NCBI GenBank assembly: GCA_019925095.2
Contig: CM034388.1
Coordinates: 28,216,934 to 28,280,933, forward strand
Length of the DNA stretch: 64,000 bases
DNA from: Dendrolimus kikuchii
Taxonomy: Eukaryota > Arthropoda > Insecta > Lepidoptera > Lasiocampidae
Direction of reading: 5' to 3'
Made by a program: the position numbers and the translations under genes. Numbering within the stretch: position 1 is the stretch's first letter; each line of letters opens with the position of its first letter. Below are positions 1-11,467 of this stretch, one piece after another. The notes below the pieces were generated by a model. It saw only the letters and a list, made by a program, of their open reading frames with translations. It searched no databases and had not been told where the DNA came from.

Positions 1-3
1 TTG

Positions 4-283
4 AATCGGATTAATTGCTACTGCGATTTTCATATCATGGGAGTTATTTATATAGTCACAAACTGTGAACGTCTAATGAGTGACTAAGGGATATGAGATA
101 GTTCTATCCCAATTGATTGTGACGTTGGTATCGTTGCGGTGTCTTGTGTAACATGTGACTCAATGTTCTGCGCTACGTTTTTTAAGACGCTATCGTTGTT
201 TCAAAACGTCTTCTCCTCTACAATTAGAGTCGGATTTACTGCCAATGCGTTTTTCATATTACAGGAGTTATTTATTTAGTCAC
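4..283. repeat. Diverged tandem duplication, period about 223 bp
   Basis: A stretch around 4-60 (AATCGGATTAATTGCTACTG, then TTTTCATAT and GGAGTTATTTAT) recurs at about 226-283 with substitutions. The open frame at 155-517 crosses this repeat and resembles no protein I know, so it is not called as a gene. The rest of 284-710 shows nothing recognisable. Confidence 0.55.
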
Positions 284-710
284 TTTGTTCCGTTTACGCA
301 CTGTGTAATTTGTTGGGCTAAGTATGCCACGCTCCGTACGAGTGTAAGAAAAAGATATGTAACTTGTAGAAAAAACTTTGCTCTATCGGATTTATTTGGA
401 AGGCATTACGTGCGAAGGGCCAGCCCTGAAAGGTTAAATAAATGGCGGAGTCAAATAGGGGTCAGCGATTGTTTTGCTAATCTTCTTGAAACTTATTGGT
501 TTAACTTTGCTAAGTAATTTTAGAGTTAACGGTACATTTTAGGGTTACGGAATTATTAATGTTTTCCGCCGTAACGACGCTAATGAAAGTAACATTTTAT
601 TATAATATAATCTGGGCTGTAACGAGGGAAGAAACAAATAAACTTACAAACAACCAAATAATCAAATTCGCAATGTTAAAACTACGTGAATTGTTTACTA
701 AAACGTGGTT

Positions 711-1154
711 AAAACGTTTGGCTAAAAACGGTCAAGTGCGTGTTAGTCTACGTAAAATGTCCTATAAATAACATCCCTACATCCCTTGTTTTTGTCATTT
801 GACTAATAAACTCTTAAAAAAAAAAGTTTTTCCAATTATACAGCATAACAAGATAAACACGTTAAGATTCAAAACGTTTGGCTAAAAGCGGTCAAGTGCG
901 TGTCAGTCTACGCAAAATGCCCTACAAATAACATCCCTACATCCCTTGTTTTTGTCATTTGACTAATAAATGGGGTTGTCTGGAAGAGATCGCTTTTTAG
1001 CGACAAGACCGCCCGTCGTAGATAACTAGATATAACTTTAGTCTTTAAGTTCATGTTTGTATTGGTGTACAATAAAGAGTTATCTATCTATCTAAACTCT
1101 TTAAAAAAAAGTTTTTCCAATTATACAGCATAACAAGATAAACACGTTAAGATT
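711..1154. repeat. 160-bp direct tandem duplication, second copy interrupted
   Basis: Copy one spans 711-870 and copy two starts at 871 with the same AAAACGTTTGGCTAAAA sequence. Both run through CATCCCTACATCCCTTG and a poly(A)-like stretch to GATAAACACGTTAAGATT. Copy two is split by a LINE tail at 971-1092, so the uninterrupted copy one preserves the pre-insertion sequence. Confidence 0.85.
971..1092 (+). mobile_element. LINE 3' end with (TATC)n tail, 5'-truncated
   Basis: It begins TGGGGTTGTCTGGAAGAGAT, passes TTTTTAGCGACAAGACCGCC and ends in TGTACAATAAAGAG plus a TATC repeat. This is the common lepidopteran non-LTR retrotransposon 3' UTR type. The flanks are TAAA at 967-970 and TAAA at 1093-1096, a 4-bp target duplication, and the tandem partner lacks the insert. 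Related 3' ends lie at 25694-25880, 54975-55420 and 59396-59500. Confidence 0.8.
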
Positions 1155-1550
1155 ATTGAAGTGTGAAACATATCAATGAGACTTGACGAAGCGGTATGAA
1201 ACTTAATCCCCAAAAAAAAATGGTAAAGCACGCTTAACTTTGGACATTAATGTACTGATATGAATTCACTTAATCTACATTATGCTGCTAATCAAGCAGA
1301 TAATTAAACGATTAAAAGATCTGTGTTAAGGTTCTCAACTGATTTTCACTTTAAATTGTTTGAACTTAATATTATCAAAGCTGATAGCTCGTCAATTTTT
1401 AAAGGGTTTTTGTCAGCTGTGTAATTTGAAAACCAAGCAAGTGCATTCCAAAACTGTTACACCACCACCATTTCAAACTTATCGGAGTTTACTTCTTAGG
1501 AATCAATTTTTGTATAAGGGGTCATCCACAAATCACGACACATGAATTTC
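1155..1550. other. No gene recognised
   Basis: AT-rich unique sequence. Small open frames such as 1360-1545 have no recognisable domains. ATGAATTTC at 1542-1550 is the left target duplication of the next element. Confidence 0.5.
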
Positions 1551-1763
1551 GTATGGAAGGCCACGACACACCTTCCATGATCAAATTGATCGTGTACTAG
1601 CGGAAGGTGATGTCAGGAGCCTTAAGAACAGACGAGCTTACATGACAAGAGTTATGAATGTCAAAGAGGCAAGTGAGGTGTGTAAGAATAAGCCTAAATG
1701 GCACTCTGTTGTTCGTGCCTACCCCGCAAGGGAACTGGCGTGAAGTTATGTATGTATGTATGT
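1551..1763 (+). mobile_element. LINE 3' fragment with (TATG)n tail, copy 1
   Basis: This encodes the last residues of a reverse transcriptase ORF, ending VRAYPARELA then a stop in intact copies, followed directly by GAAGTTATGTATGTATG. The direct repeat ATGAATTTC at 1542-1550 and 1764-1772 is a target-site duplication, so it arrived by target-primed reverse transcription. The frame is broken relative to better copies. The family has nine copies in the window, each 5'-truncated at a different point but sharing the same 3' end. Confidence 0.9.
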
Positions 1764-1979
1764 ATGAATTTCATAATTTTTTGACCCCTCCCACGTCCTC
1801 GTCACAGCTGGTCACATTCGTAAGACTCCTTCCTCCCTAGTGTGACATCACAAATTTTGTAATTTTACATCACAGACACATATAAATTAAAACAGCAGTT
1901 CCGTAATTAGTTTTATTTCCATTTAATTTATTTTTTAATAATTTAAACACCGCTTATACAGATATAATTACCACGTGCT

Positions 1980-2143
1980 AATAACGGTCAAGGATAACAT
2001 CGCGATGCAACCTGCACATCGATATAACCGATGTGTCAAACCTGCCAAGCCGCCTTGGACATGCGTGGCGGGTATACTGTCCGTTCCCCCTATAATAGGA
2101 GGCCCGAGCCCAGCAGTGGGACAATTTATGAGCTGATATTATT
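1980..2143 (+). mobile_element. Non-LTR retrotransposon 3' end fragment
   Basis: It contains CATGCGTGGCGGGTATACTG and GAGGCCCGAGCCCAGCAGTG followed by GGACAATTTATGAGCTGAT. This 3' end is very common in lepidopteran genomes, where full copies carry a GAT-rich tail. There is no ORF. Confidence 0.75.
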
Positions 2144-2195
2144 ACACAGATAGAGTTGGAAATATTTTGAAGATTTTAGCTTAAATATATTAGAC

Positions 2196-2573
2196 TAGCT
2201 GACCCGGTAAACTTCGTACCGCCTCAGAATTAATAAATAAAAAACGATGATTTCTGAACGACGGGACGAACATCAAACGTTTGACTTTCAAAACCAAAAA
2301 AATGAAAAAAACTTCATTTTTAAATTTAATTGATTTCTAAACGACGGGACGAACATCAAATGTTTGACATGTAGGAATAGTTTCTAAGGGAAAGCGAAAT
2401 TGTTGTTTTTACTATATTCCAAAAAATTTTTTTTCCTATTTACACACCTTACAAACCTTCCCTGGATTTCCACAAATAATTCAAAACCAAAATTAGCAAA
2501 ATCAGTCCAGCCGTTTTCGAGTTTTAGCGAGGCTAACGAACAGCAATTGATTTTCATATATGTAGATTTTGAA
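2196..2573 (-). repeat. Dispersed repeat of the GCTAGT-ended class
   Basis: It starts CTAGCTGACCCGGTAAACTT and closes with CAGTCCAGCCGTTTTCGAG and TATATGTAGATTT. The same ends occur in many insect genomes on short non-autonomous repeats. An internal stretch (GAACGACGGGACGAACATCAA) occurs twice. The class is not certain. Confidence 0.6.
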
Positions 2574-3005
2574 ATGTGACGTCACGAAACTTAGGATCCT
2601 ACCACCTTTTGTCACACAATGTCACACGCAATTTAGAACTTTATCTATTAAGCTAATTAGGAGCGATATCCTATTTTAATGCAGCCTTTACATGTATTGG
2701 CAAGCATACTACACCAACAAATGCCTAGTAAGACAATAAATACACAATCATTAATTTAAAACATAACTGCAGTTGCTGGGTTTTCGAATTACACAGAGAT
2801 TTCTTGCTGTGCAGTTTTATTTCAAAATGAAACCGGACGAGTTCCTAACAATCCTTGAATTATAAATGGTTCCGTAAAGGTGATAAACGGCCAGTTTTTG
2901 TTATCGCTACGGAATTATAAAAAGTATTTTCTTGAGAATACCCCATACATCAAAAACTAGGTATACAAAGAAAATTGTTTAAACCGATCTTAGAGAGGTC
3001 TATGG
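2574..3005. other. No gene recognised
   Basis: AT-rich unique sequence with no supported ORF or repeat. Confidence 0.5.
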
Positions 3006-3327
3006 TTTTTTTTATTTTTTTTTATTGCAGGAGATCAGCAGACAGGCAGACGGCCCACTTGATGGAAAGCGGTTACCATCGCCTATGGACATTTGCAACA
3101 CTAAAGTTGCTACAAATGCGCTGCTGCTCTCTTAAGGGAGACTGGAACCTGGTCACTAATGCCGGAACACAACTCAAGGTTGTTATGGCGACATACTTTA
3201 GACCAGAGGTGGTAGCCATCCAGTCGGGCAAATGCCCTACCACCTGGCTGTAGGTTGTTAAGTCGCCTCTTACGACAGGCCGCCCGGCTGCAGGAAATTG
3301 TATTGTTTCTCCGTTCCTGCACGGATA
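3006..3327 (-). mobile_element. SINE-like element with AATAAA/poly(A) end, copy 1
   Basis: Read on the minus strand it begins TATCCGTGCAGGAACGGAG, contains GGCCTGTCGTAAGAGGCGAC and ends CTCCTGCAATAAAAAAA. About 300 bp. The polarity comes from the 3' A-run and a built-in AATAAA. Both strands stay open for 60-110 codons in several copies, but no protein family is recognisable, so I treat it as non-coding. Sibling copies lie across the window, most densely at 53-59 kb. Confidence 0.85.
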
Positions 3328-3349
3328 AAATGGTAATATATAACAGACC

Positions 3350-3402
3350 AGTCTGAGACGATCCTAGGCACCCAGTCTACACCAAATAACGGAAAGTCCG
3401 TA
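3350..3402 (-). mobile_element. Fragment of the tRNA-derived SINE
   Basis: AGACGATCCTAGGCACCCAG and CAAATAACGGAAAGT align with the middle of the SINE copies at 7872 and 14053. The ends are lost. Confidence 0.55.
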
Positions 3403-4024
3403 CATACATTTTTGAAAAAAGAATAAATAAAGCAAAAAAAGAAAAACATGAAATATACAAATCCCCGACAAAAGCAAAAATCCTGGACAACCCCGTTCGT
3501 CCGGAGGGAAGAAATTCTTAAAAAAAAAATGGAAAGTTCGCGTACGAACGCGAGGCTTCCTTTTTGCCTAAATGACTAAAACGATTTTCTTGTAAGCAAA
3601 TCAGAAATATTTAAGTCTGCATAATTTAATATGAAACGCATCGCCTTAAGTTACGATAAAAGCACATAAAAGGGCGTAGAAGATAATAAAGCGATCAAGC
3701 TGCCTCTTAAGCATAATTCGCTTACAAGATAACGTGTCAGAAGTATATTAACCGATTGCAAAGCGGACAAGGCGTAACAGTTTCGAGTTTTACGACCACC
3801 AATTGATTTTTATAACTGCTTTCATGAGTTTATTATTACTTCACTGCTTACTCTGTACGGGATATAAATAAACACATTACTCATATTGTAAATTAGTCAT
3901 TGTACTGATTTGTTGTTTAATTTGGTTTTTAATTGTAACAGAACGCTTCGTTATATTTATATGTGCTTGGTATTTTCTACAAGGATACCGCTGCTGTTTT
4001 GCCAACAACGGAGTTCTTAATAAT
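3403..4024. other. No gene recognised
   Basis: AT-rich unique sequence. I see no ORF or repeat here. Confidence 0.45.
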
Positions 4025-4620
4025 ACTAGTGGTCGTCCAGTGGTCGTAATTCGACCAAAATTAATTTAAATTATAACTTTGAACATTATTAAGGTTCTGT
4101 TGTCAAAGACTATACTTCTATAATCACAGATTTCGGCAAGGTTACACTGTTAATTTGACTTGAACAATAAACAAAAGAGTATATATACGCGTGTGTGTGT
4201 CAAATACGGGGTAATGTGTGTAATGTTTTTTTATTGATTTAATGTATGAAGTTGTGGAAGGCCACGACACACCTTCCATGATCAAATTGATCGTGTACTA
4301 GCGGAGGGTGATGTCAGGAGCTTTAAGAATAGACGAGCGTGTATGACAAGAGTTATGAATGTCAAAGAAGGAAGTGAGGTGTGTAAGAATGGGCCTAAAT
4401 GGCGCTCTGTTGTTCGTGCCTACCCCGCAAGGGAACTGGCGTGAAGTAATGTATGTATGTAATGTATTTTTTATGCATAATTAAAAAAAAAATATTAGCA
4501 TTCTGCACTCCTTCTCTGTATTAACTATAAGTGTGCGAAATTTCATACTCCTCCATCCGCGCAATTTTCGTAAAAAGGGGTACAATGGTTTTGCTTCACG
4601 TATTAATGTAATGATAATCA
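4025..4620 (+). mobile_element. Foldback family G, single arm, split by a LINE
   Basis: It starts ACTAGTGGTCG and continues ATTCGACCA, CAAAGACTATACTTCTATAA, GTGTGTGTGTCAAATA and TTTCATACTCCTCCATCC to GCTTCACGTATTAATG. The same sequence forms both arms of the large inverted-repeat element at 49848-51609, so this is one arm or a half-element. A LINE tail has inserted at 4248-4459. Confidence 0.8.
4248..4459 (+). mobile_element. LINE 3' fragment with (TATG)n tail, copy 2
   Basis: It is flanked by TAATGTAT at 4240-4247 and 4460-4467, a target duplication within the foldback arm. The uninterrupted site is preserved near 35205-35225 (TTAATGTATTTTTATGCATA). The C-terminal reading frame is disrupted. 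Confidence 0.9.
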
Positions 4621-6403
4621 TTATCCGAGCATTAAATCCTGGTTGCGTTCGGATTGTTCGCTTAGACGCCCAAGGTCTGCTTTCCTACTTTTTATTCTCC
4701 AATTCCCACGGTATTCAGCTTCCATTGTATTGAGACTGTTGATACACATTTCATTCATCACATTGTGAGGCTACCATTTCCTGGGCATACCCTTTCGACC
4801 AGGATGTGGAGGAGGCAATACGGCTTGCCATTTGTTCCCCGCGTAACTATCCAGTTTCCGTCAAAATATAAGGTTAATATTGAAACAAAATGTTTGAAGT
4901 TGAAAAAAGCATATGGATCGAAAAAATTCTTATTAGAGTGATTTTCAAAAACGATAAATTTGAAGCTTCGGAGCACTAAGACAAAAAATTGCAGAGCTTG
5001 GAAATTTTCAGGCTTTCTTTTGGACACTTTAAGCTTAATAAATTACCGAAAATATCCTTCGTTAATCAATGATATCCAATGTTATATATATCATGTTATC
5101 CAAATATCCTTAATATACTATTTTTTACTTTTTTTACAGTCAGCATTAGCACTTCGAAAAAACATTTTTAAAATCCACCAAAAGGGTCACGTAGGAAATG
5201 GATTGTGATTTTCGACTCTCTATACGATCATTATTTTCCGAGTTATTTACCGTCATAGTCAAAATTGACTTTTTTACTATGATAGCCGATAACTCTGTAT
5301 CAAATTTTAAGGATGTCCAGACTACTGGAGGAGCGAGATGGAATGCTCTTCCGTCTCAAAAGCAGATCTTCTAACGAGGCTATTGTTGTTCCTCGGAGGC
5401 TTAGGCTCGCGCTTGTATATATTGTTTGTACATTTTGGGAATCGTTTGCGACCTCAATTATTGCACAGTGCCATCTATTGGCTTGTAAGTTTTCCACTAC
5501 AAAATGAGCGTAGACCTGTTAAGCAAGTCAAATTAAAGAACATTACAATTCCTAAAAGAGCCCTAAAGTTAAATTATCAGAAAAGTATTAGAATCCGTGG
5601 ATCGTTTTAAGACGTTCAAAAACTTGAAAAAGAAATACCCCATGGTTTTCTTAGCATTACTCTGGAACCATGTATCCTAAAAATATTTCATTGAGTTCTC
5701 CAATTAGCTTTAACTGTTCAATATAATTAATGACGATAATTTCATACGAAATTTTATCAGTGAATCCTGACCACGTCATTAAAAGATTTAAAGTATGAAA
5801 CGTTTTCGTTACCAAGAGATTGCTGAAGTTGATATCTTCATTGAAATTAAACGTTCAATTTTATTGTAATTTGATTAAGAAGGAGGTGGGATGAAGTTAT
5901 CTTTAATTTTTAAAAACGGTACTTATCCACTTTTGCTTACAAATACGACCTTAGTAGTCCGAGTTGATTGGCTTCTGTTTACTTAATGGCGTTTCGCGAG
6001 AGATTATATCCAGTTGCGTAACGAAAATGAATTGGTTATATTTAAATTGGCTGTTACCCACGACTTCGTCAGTACTTACTTTTTTATATTCATTAAGAGT
6101 GTATCTGAAGAATACTTCATTACTATAATCTCCTACGCTATCCCCTTTATTTACTGGGATGATTTTAAAATCTGAAACTCAATTAAACATTACATTACTT
6201 GTTATGATTTTTTAACTGTTTGTATAATTTCGCGTTTGATCTCTGTCTCATCTGATTTGGAGTGATTACGCAGTCCAGGAGAGCACCGCTTACCCACTCG
6301 TGACTTGAAGACTCCTGGATTATATTTGTCAGGATAAACTTACCTTATTTCACAACTTTCTAGAAAGATTTTGAGACGAAAAATAGTCTATGTTCTTACG
6401 TTG
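4621..6403. other. No gene recognised; several small open frames
   Basis: The frames at 4960-5208, 5300-5507 and 5338-5610 overlap on both strands with no recognisable domain. The segment 5310-5500 is more GC-rich than its surroundings and could be decayed retroelement sequence, but I cannot place it. Confidence 0.4.
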
Positions 6404-6777
6404 TCAGCCATTTGCAGTCCACTGTTGGACGTAGGCCTCCCCAAGACGGCGCCACTCATCCCTGTCCTCCGATTTCCTCAGCCAGCGCCTACCGGCGACC
6501 TTGCATAGGTCGTCGGTCCATCGGGCTGGAGGGCGTCCGACACTACGTTTACCGAGACGCGGTCTCCACTCCAGGACTCGTTTGCTCCATCGGCCATCGG
6601 TCCTGCGGCAGATGTGACCGGCCCACTGCCACTTCAACTTGCTAATTTTGCGAGCTATGTCGGTTACCTTGGTTCTCTTACGGATATCCTCATTTCTAAT
6701 TTTATACATAAGAGAAACACCCAACATAGCTCGCTCCATAGCCCGTTGAGCGACTTGGAACTTGAACTATGTTCTTA
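6404..6777 (-). pseudogene. Non-LTR retrotransposon reverse transcriptase, C-terminal fragment
   Basis: The minus frame reads from a region with VAQRAMERAMLGVSL through KWQWAGHICRRTDGRW and SVGRPPARWTDDL to AYVQQWTANG and a stop. This is the characteristic region after the reverse transcriptase thumb in arthropod LINE ORF2 proteins: a WAGH motif, a basic stretch, then GRPPxRWxDD. Only about 120 of an expected ~1000 residues remain. The polymerase and endonuclease domains are missing, so it is a 5'-truncated dead copy. Relatives lie at 17985, 36606 and 43597. Confidence 0.9.
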
Positions 6778-7060
6778 TCTAGGTTATAATGTATTTTCGT
6801 GGCAAATTTTGTTCTGATCCGATCAGTCGTGTAAAGGTAATGACAGAGTGACTCGCGTTTATGATTTTAGTAAGTAGTTTTGACAGGAAGATGTATCTAC
6901 ATCTATGTTCTATGTGTTTTAGGCCTTAGGTAATTGGGTAGGTGACATATTCTACTCTAAATTCTTATTCTACGATAGGTATTTTTTTATTATTTCATTG
7001 TTTTGTTAGGGTATATTGTTGTATAATTCTTGAAATTTATTTTTTATTTATGTTATAGTT
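6778..7060. other. Nothing recognised
   Basis: AT-rich sequence without supported features. Confidence 0.45.
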
Positions 7061-7260
7061 TAAGGTTACCCACGTACTTGCGGTCTTAGGACACGTGAGA
7101 TTTTGGAGGTGGGCACTGAAAACCAGTGCTGTGTCGGAACATGTTTCGGCACACCAAAACACCGTGCCAACCTTATTTCTTAAATTGCAGCATTCATTTT
7201 TTGTATGTATATGTTCTTATCTGTTTGTATTGTATGTATGTATTATTTCTATACGTTAAT
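7061..7260 (+). repeat. Probable LINE 3' UTR with two adjacent hairpins
   Basis: GCACTGAAAACCAGTGC forms a tight stem-loop. It is followed by GTGTCGGAACATGTTTCGGC and ACAC, a second imperfect hairpin, then TTAAATTGCAG and a TATG-rich tail. Paired hairpins before an A/T-rich tail are typical of retrotransposon 3' UTRs recognised by the reverse transcriptase. The family is not identified. Confidence 0.45.
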
Positions 7261-7871
7261 ATACTTTGGTATTACTTTTAAAATATCATGCAAATAAATA
7301 CTTTAATTACTACTTGACGAATAATGAAGACACTATTGGACTCAGTAAACATATGATGTCATAACTTGTCACGCTCCTACATAGTCTGTGCGGTTTTAAC
7401 AGTTTGTAAGACGATAATAAGTATCTCGGTAACTTGACCGTCGACTACCCAATTATAAATACTTTCGGAAAAATATTGTAGCAATAACCGTAAACACATT
7501 ACAGGTATCGAAAACGGTATTTAAAATCAGACAAAAGACTTGATGATGGCATCTTGACTGTGGTTACCTTAATGACCATACGCAGTCTTATTATGGCTAC
7601 TTTTTAAGCCTTTAGCGTTTTTTGAAGATACGTGGTGACCTATAGTTACTTTAAAAATGATATTTTCAAAGATTAAGCCATTGTCGTTACTTCAATAAAG
7701 CGAAAGCGGACGCCAGGCAAACCTTAGTCATTAATTATATTTTTAAGATAATCGATAGTGTATTTGCGTTAAGAGTTTCCGAAGGAATCTTTAATAAAAT
7801 TGTATGTGAAATTGAAGTTTATGTTCAAATTCAAAAGTTATTATTCAAACTAAAGTATATATATATAATAT
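7261..7871. other. No gene recognised
   Basis: AT-rich sequence with a short TATATA run at 7857-7874 next to the SINE. Confidence 0.45.
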
Positions 7872-8103
7872 ATAATCGGCAGACAAACACACATATTGTA
7901 TATCCCCAAATTAAGCAAGTTACGCTTGTGTTATGGGTAATATACAACGGACTACTCTGGGGCCGATCCCAGACACCCAGACCATAGTAAATAACGGAGA
8001 AAATACGTATCCGAAATTTATTATACCAGGAATCGAACCTGGAGCCTCTACGTTGCAGTGAGCTACGTCGGCAAAGGCTTAGCGCTCAACCACAGAGGCC
8101 GTC
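7872..8103 (-). mobile_element. tRNA-derived SINE, near full length
   Basis: On the minus strand the head reads GACGGCCTCTGTGGTTGAGC, with box A TGGTTGAGCG and box B GGTTCGATTCC, the internal RNA polymerase III promoter elements of a tRNA ancestor. A tRNA-unrelated body (CTGGGTGTCTGGGATCGGCC, CATAACACAAGCGTAACTTG) and an end in TGTGTTTGTCTGCCGATTA follow. Length about 232 bp. The tRNA part is degenerate and is not a functional tRNA gene. Confidence 0.9.
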
Positions 8104-8276
8104 GATAAAGTCAATCTAGAGAAGACTTTTTGAATCTTAAAAATGAAGTTTAATTTCGAGTCTATATACACCGTTAATACTAGATACGGTATACTTCAGT
8201 ATTTAGCGGAATCTGATTTTAGAGATAAATAGTATCCTATATTCATCCTCGCTGTTAAAAGTCTGTATCTTAGCTT

Positions 8277-8521
8277 ATACTAATATATAAAGCCGAACAG
8301 TTTGTTTGTTTGTTTAAATGCGCTTATCTCAGGAACTACTGGTCTGATTTGAAAAATTCTTTCAGTGTTGGATAGCCCATTTACCGAGGAAGGCTATAGG
8401 CTATATATCATCACGCTAAGACCAATAGGATAGGAGCAGCAATGAAAAATCTTTCAAAATCGGGGGGGGGGGCTTTGAAAACAAATTCCACGCGGACGGC
8501 GTCGCGGGCACAGCTAGTATA
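8277..8521 (+). repeat. Dispersed repeat ending GGGCACAGCTAGT
   Basis: It runs from ACTAATATATAAAGCCGAAC and TTTGTTTGTTTGTTTAAATG to CACGCGGACGGCGTCGCGGG and CACAGCTAGTATA, a very common arthropod non-autonomous repeat end. A run of ten G at about 8462-8471 sits inside. Foldback family F starts immediately after it. Confidence 0.7.
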
Positions 8522-8980
8522 TAATATTTTCTTAAGTTTTCGCCATTAGTATACATAATAAAACTATGTTTTAAAGGTTTTGAGCGCGATAATTTATTTG
8601 ATTTTTATAATTCCGACGTTTCTGCCACTTTCGGTAACCGTGAGTTGCCGTGAAAAACCAACTGCCAGACCTTAAGATACTGTGAGCTCTTTCTGCGTGC
8701 ACCGGAACATAAACCAACTCGATTGATAATTTCTTCTTTTTCTTTTACCTTCCACCCGTTTTAATATTATATAACATTATTAGAGCTAGGCGTGTTTTCT
8801 GAAGAGTTTCTAGCGCCGCTTCTTCTCTTCAAGCCACAACATGTTGCGAAGCGGTGGTAAATTAGATTAGCCTGCCATAGAGTATCCCATAAACAAAATT
8901 ACAACAAGTTAGCGGTAGGTTAAATAAAACTTTAACAATACTCATTGACACTTGATATCTTTGTCTTCCGTGATCACGGA
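8522..8980. mobile_element. Foldback DNA element family F, one inverted repeat lost
   Basis: The left part has ATTTTCTTAAGTTTTCGC, then GCGATAATTTATTTGATTTT and CCGACGTTTCTGCCAC. The body includes GTGCACCGGAACATAAACCA, ACAACATGTTGCGAAGCGGT and TCTTTGTCTTCCGTGATCAC. The complete copy at 31420 has this inverted repeat at both ends. Here the distal one is absent. Confidence 0.75.
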
Positions 8981-10099
8981 AGGTATTCCCATGATCGTAT
9001 CCCCAAGGTTCTGAAAAAAGAATAAGTAGATATCCAAGGATACCTATCATAACTTTCGAGTATCAGTATTGGTTTTTGGATCTTTACCTCATGAAGTTTC
9101 AAGTGTTGCCTGTAAGAAAGAAAGCTTGAGTGATAATTATTTTGATTGAAACGTCATATTTTTTACGGGATAGTAATATGATATTTATAATGAAAATTCC
9201 CCTTCTATTTTTTGGAAAAAATTAACGTCAGCTCCAATAATTTTCGGCTTCAAGTTTCACTTGCCCCCCATTAATCATGTTTAACAACAAAGCTCATTAA
9301 AGGTGCATTTGTAATTGTCAATTTTGGGAGTTTCTCTTTGACATGTCAGTTTGCAGTATCACTCTTACTGCTGCAGCAATAAAGTTGATTGTTGCTCCGT
9401 TCAACTTATTAATACAATTGCTACCGTCACAGATGCAACGAGAGTTGATAATTACAGCCCTATCATTAATCACAGTGAGCGGAGAAGGGAACTGCAGGTT
9501 CTCGCAACTTCGTAAATTAATGTAGCTCTTAACGACTAAGAAATGAGGTCGAATGTGGCGTGTGGAATTAATATCATAGGAAGTTCGGTGTCGGAGGTTC
9601 TATTAACATGTTACTGTGTGTTATTGGTTTTAAATATGATATTTCTATTAACTTGTCTTTAGATCCATGAATTCTTTCTAGTTAGTATATTAAGAACTGA
9701 TATCAAATGATTATTTTTGAATGAATCTTTAGAGAAGTCTTCCTGTGCAGTCACTTCTATTCCCATGTCTTGCAATAGTTCTGCATTAACCGGCTCAAAA
9801 GTCAGATTATTGATACTCATAGAATATAGCAGTTACTGTAACCGAAATCGGTTAAGTATATACATTAAGCGGGACTTATTGTTGCGTTCTTATAGTGTCT
9901 ATAGTGTTGGCGGTAGTTGGCGTTACGCTATATCTATATGAAATTTTCAAAGTGCCTTTACGTGTTCTATGGCCTCCATTTGAAAGGCACGGAATTGAAA
10001 GCGCAAAACAACATTCAATGAGATTGAATGATTCAAGTTTATGTGGATCACTTTGGTTGCTTCATCTAGATTGAAAGACAGAAATGAACAAACATAGCT
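8981..10099. other. No gene recognised
   Basis: Unique sequence. The frames 9343-9525 and 9717-9941 show no known domain. Confidence 0.45.
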
Positions 10100-10384
10100 T
10101 GAGTTCAGTAAATAGGTAGACGGATAGAAAGCGGTTACCATTGCCTGTGGACATTTGTAACACCAAAGGTGCTAACAATGTGCTGCCGCTATCTAAATGG
10201 AGTCTGGTACCTAGCCACTAATGCCGAACTTAAGGTTGCTATGGCGGCATACTTTAGACCAAGGGTGATAGTAATCCAGACGGGCACATACCCTACCACC
10301 TGGCTGTGGGTTGTTTTATCTCCTCTTACGACAAGCCGCCCGGCCGCAGGAAATTGTATTCTTCCTCCGTTCCTGCTCGGAAAG
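10100..10384 (-). mobile_element. SINE-like AATAAA element, diverged copy 2
   Basis: It lacks the A-rich end; homology starts near GAGTTCAG and carries on through GAAAGCGGTTACCATTGCC to GTTCCTGCTCGGA. It is more diverged than the 53-59 kb copies. A LINE tail lies 36 bp beyond it. Confidence 0.75.
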
Positions 10385-10420
10385 TATCGTCAAAAATACT
10401 GGTAATAACATAAAACATAC

Positions 10421-10753
10421 ATAAATACATACATACATAACTTCACGCCAGTTCCCTTGCGGGGTAGGCGCGAATAACAGAGCGCCATTCAGGCTTATTC
10501 TTACACACCTCACTTGCTTCTTTGACATTCATAACTCTTGTCATGCACGTTCGTCTGTTCTTAAGGCTTCTGACATCACCTTCTGCTAGTACACGATCAA
10601 TTTGATCATGGAAGGTGTGTGGTGGCGTTCCACGACTTCTGCATCCGTCCACTTTTGCATTGTATATCTGTTTAGTCATTCTTTCATCATGCATTCTTTC
10701 CACATGCCCGAACCACCGGAGCATTCCTTTCCTTACCTTCACCCCGACACTCT
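10421..10753 (-). pseudogene. LINE 3' fragment with (TATG)n tail, longest minus copy
   Basis: The minus frame gives about 106 residues: GMLRWFGHVERMHDERMTKQ, then YNAKVDG, DQIDRVLAEGDV, NVKEASEVCKNKPEWRSV and a terminal YPARELA. RWFGHVERM is the usual signature just downstream of the reverse transcriptase domain in insect LINEs. The perfect 12-bp duplication CATAAAACATAC at 10409-10420 and 10754-10765 marks the insertion. The polymerase portion is absent, so it cannot move. Confidence 0.93.
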
Positions 10754-10765
10754 CATAAAACATAC

Positions 10766-11296
10766 GATTGTTAAAATTATATTTAACGTTAAATTATAAA
10801 TGGTACTTAACACCCTTGTAAGAGACCAAAAGCGTTCTTTCAATTGATTTCTCAGCCAATATTTACACATTTATAGCGGTGAAAAAAATATATGTCAATC
10901 TTGATCATATTTCTGAGGTACTCGTTCTAGTCAAAACGTACGCGAGCCTCCCAAATCCTAGTCATTATATGGCCCTGTCAATGAAGTTGACGAATGATTT
11001 TGATTAAAGTGTTCCCAGTTCCAGTTTGAATAAACCTTTTTGCGGTATTAAAATATAATACAACATAAGATTTATCTAGACAGATGTAAATAACGTTGTA
11101 ACTGACGTAATATTACAAGAAACGTTTATGTTAAGAGTTGTCGGTGGCTTGCAAAGCCTTTTGTATGGTTCCGACAGAATGCAAGTTTTATGATAAGAAT
11201 CTTAGTGTGTTGCTTTTACTACAAATATCAAAGTAGGAACTAGATATAATAGATGTTTAGCATTAAATATTATATTTGGCATTTGTGGTATAAGCC
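10766..11296. other. No gene recognised
   Basis: AT-rich unique sequence with no supported feature. Confidence 0.45.
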
Positions 11297-11467
11297 GCGC
11301 ACAGACGGTTTGCCGATGACTACTTACTATTATCGTATATACTTATACTTATGTAAAGTATATACAATAATAAATTTATTGCAACAACTATTTATGTAAC
11401 CTGTTTTGTCAAACCTAATGACCATCGAAGCGTGACATCATGAGGCTATCGGCAAACCTTCTGCGCA
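11297..11467. mobile_element. Small inverted-repeat element (TTTGCCGATGA family), copy 1
   Basis: The ends GCGCACAGACGGTTTGCCGA and, reverse-complemented, TGCGCAGAAGGTTTGCCGAT form imperfect terminal inverted repeats around an AT-rich core. Same termini as 18122-18260. No coding capacity, so MITE-like. Confidence 0.7.

Noticed and set aside
8462..8471. Run of ten G
   Set aside because: A homopolymer inside a decayed repeat; it may be a sequencing or slippage artefact and has no evident function.
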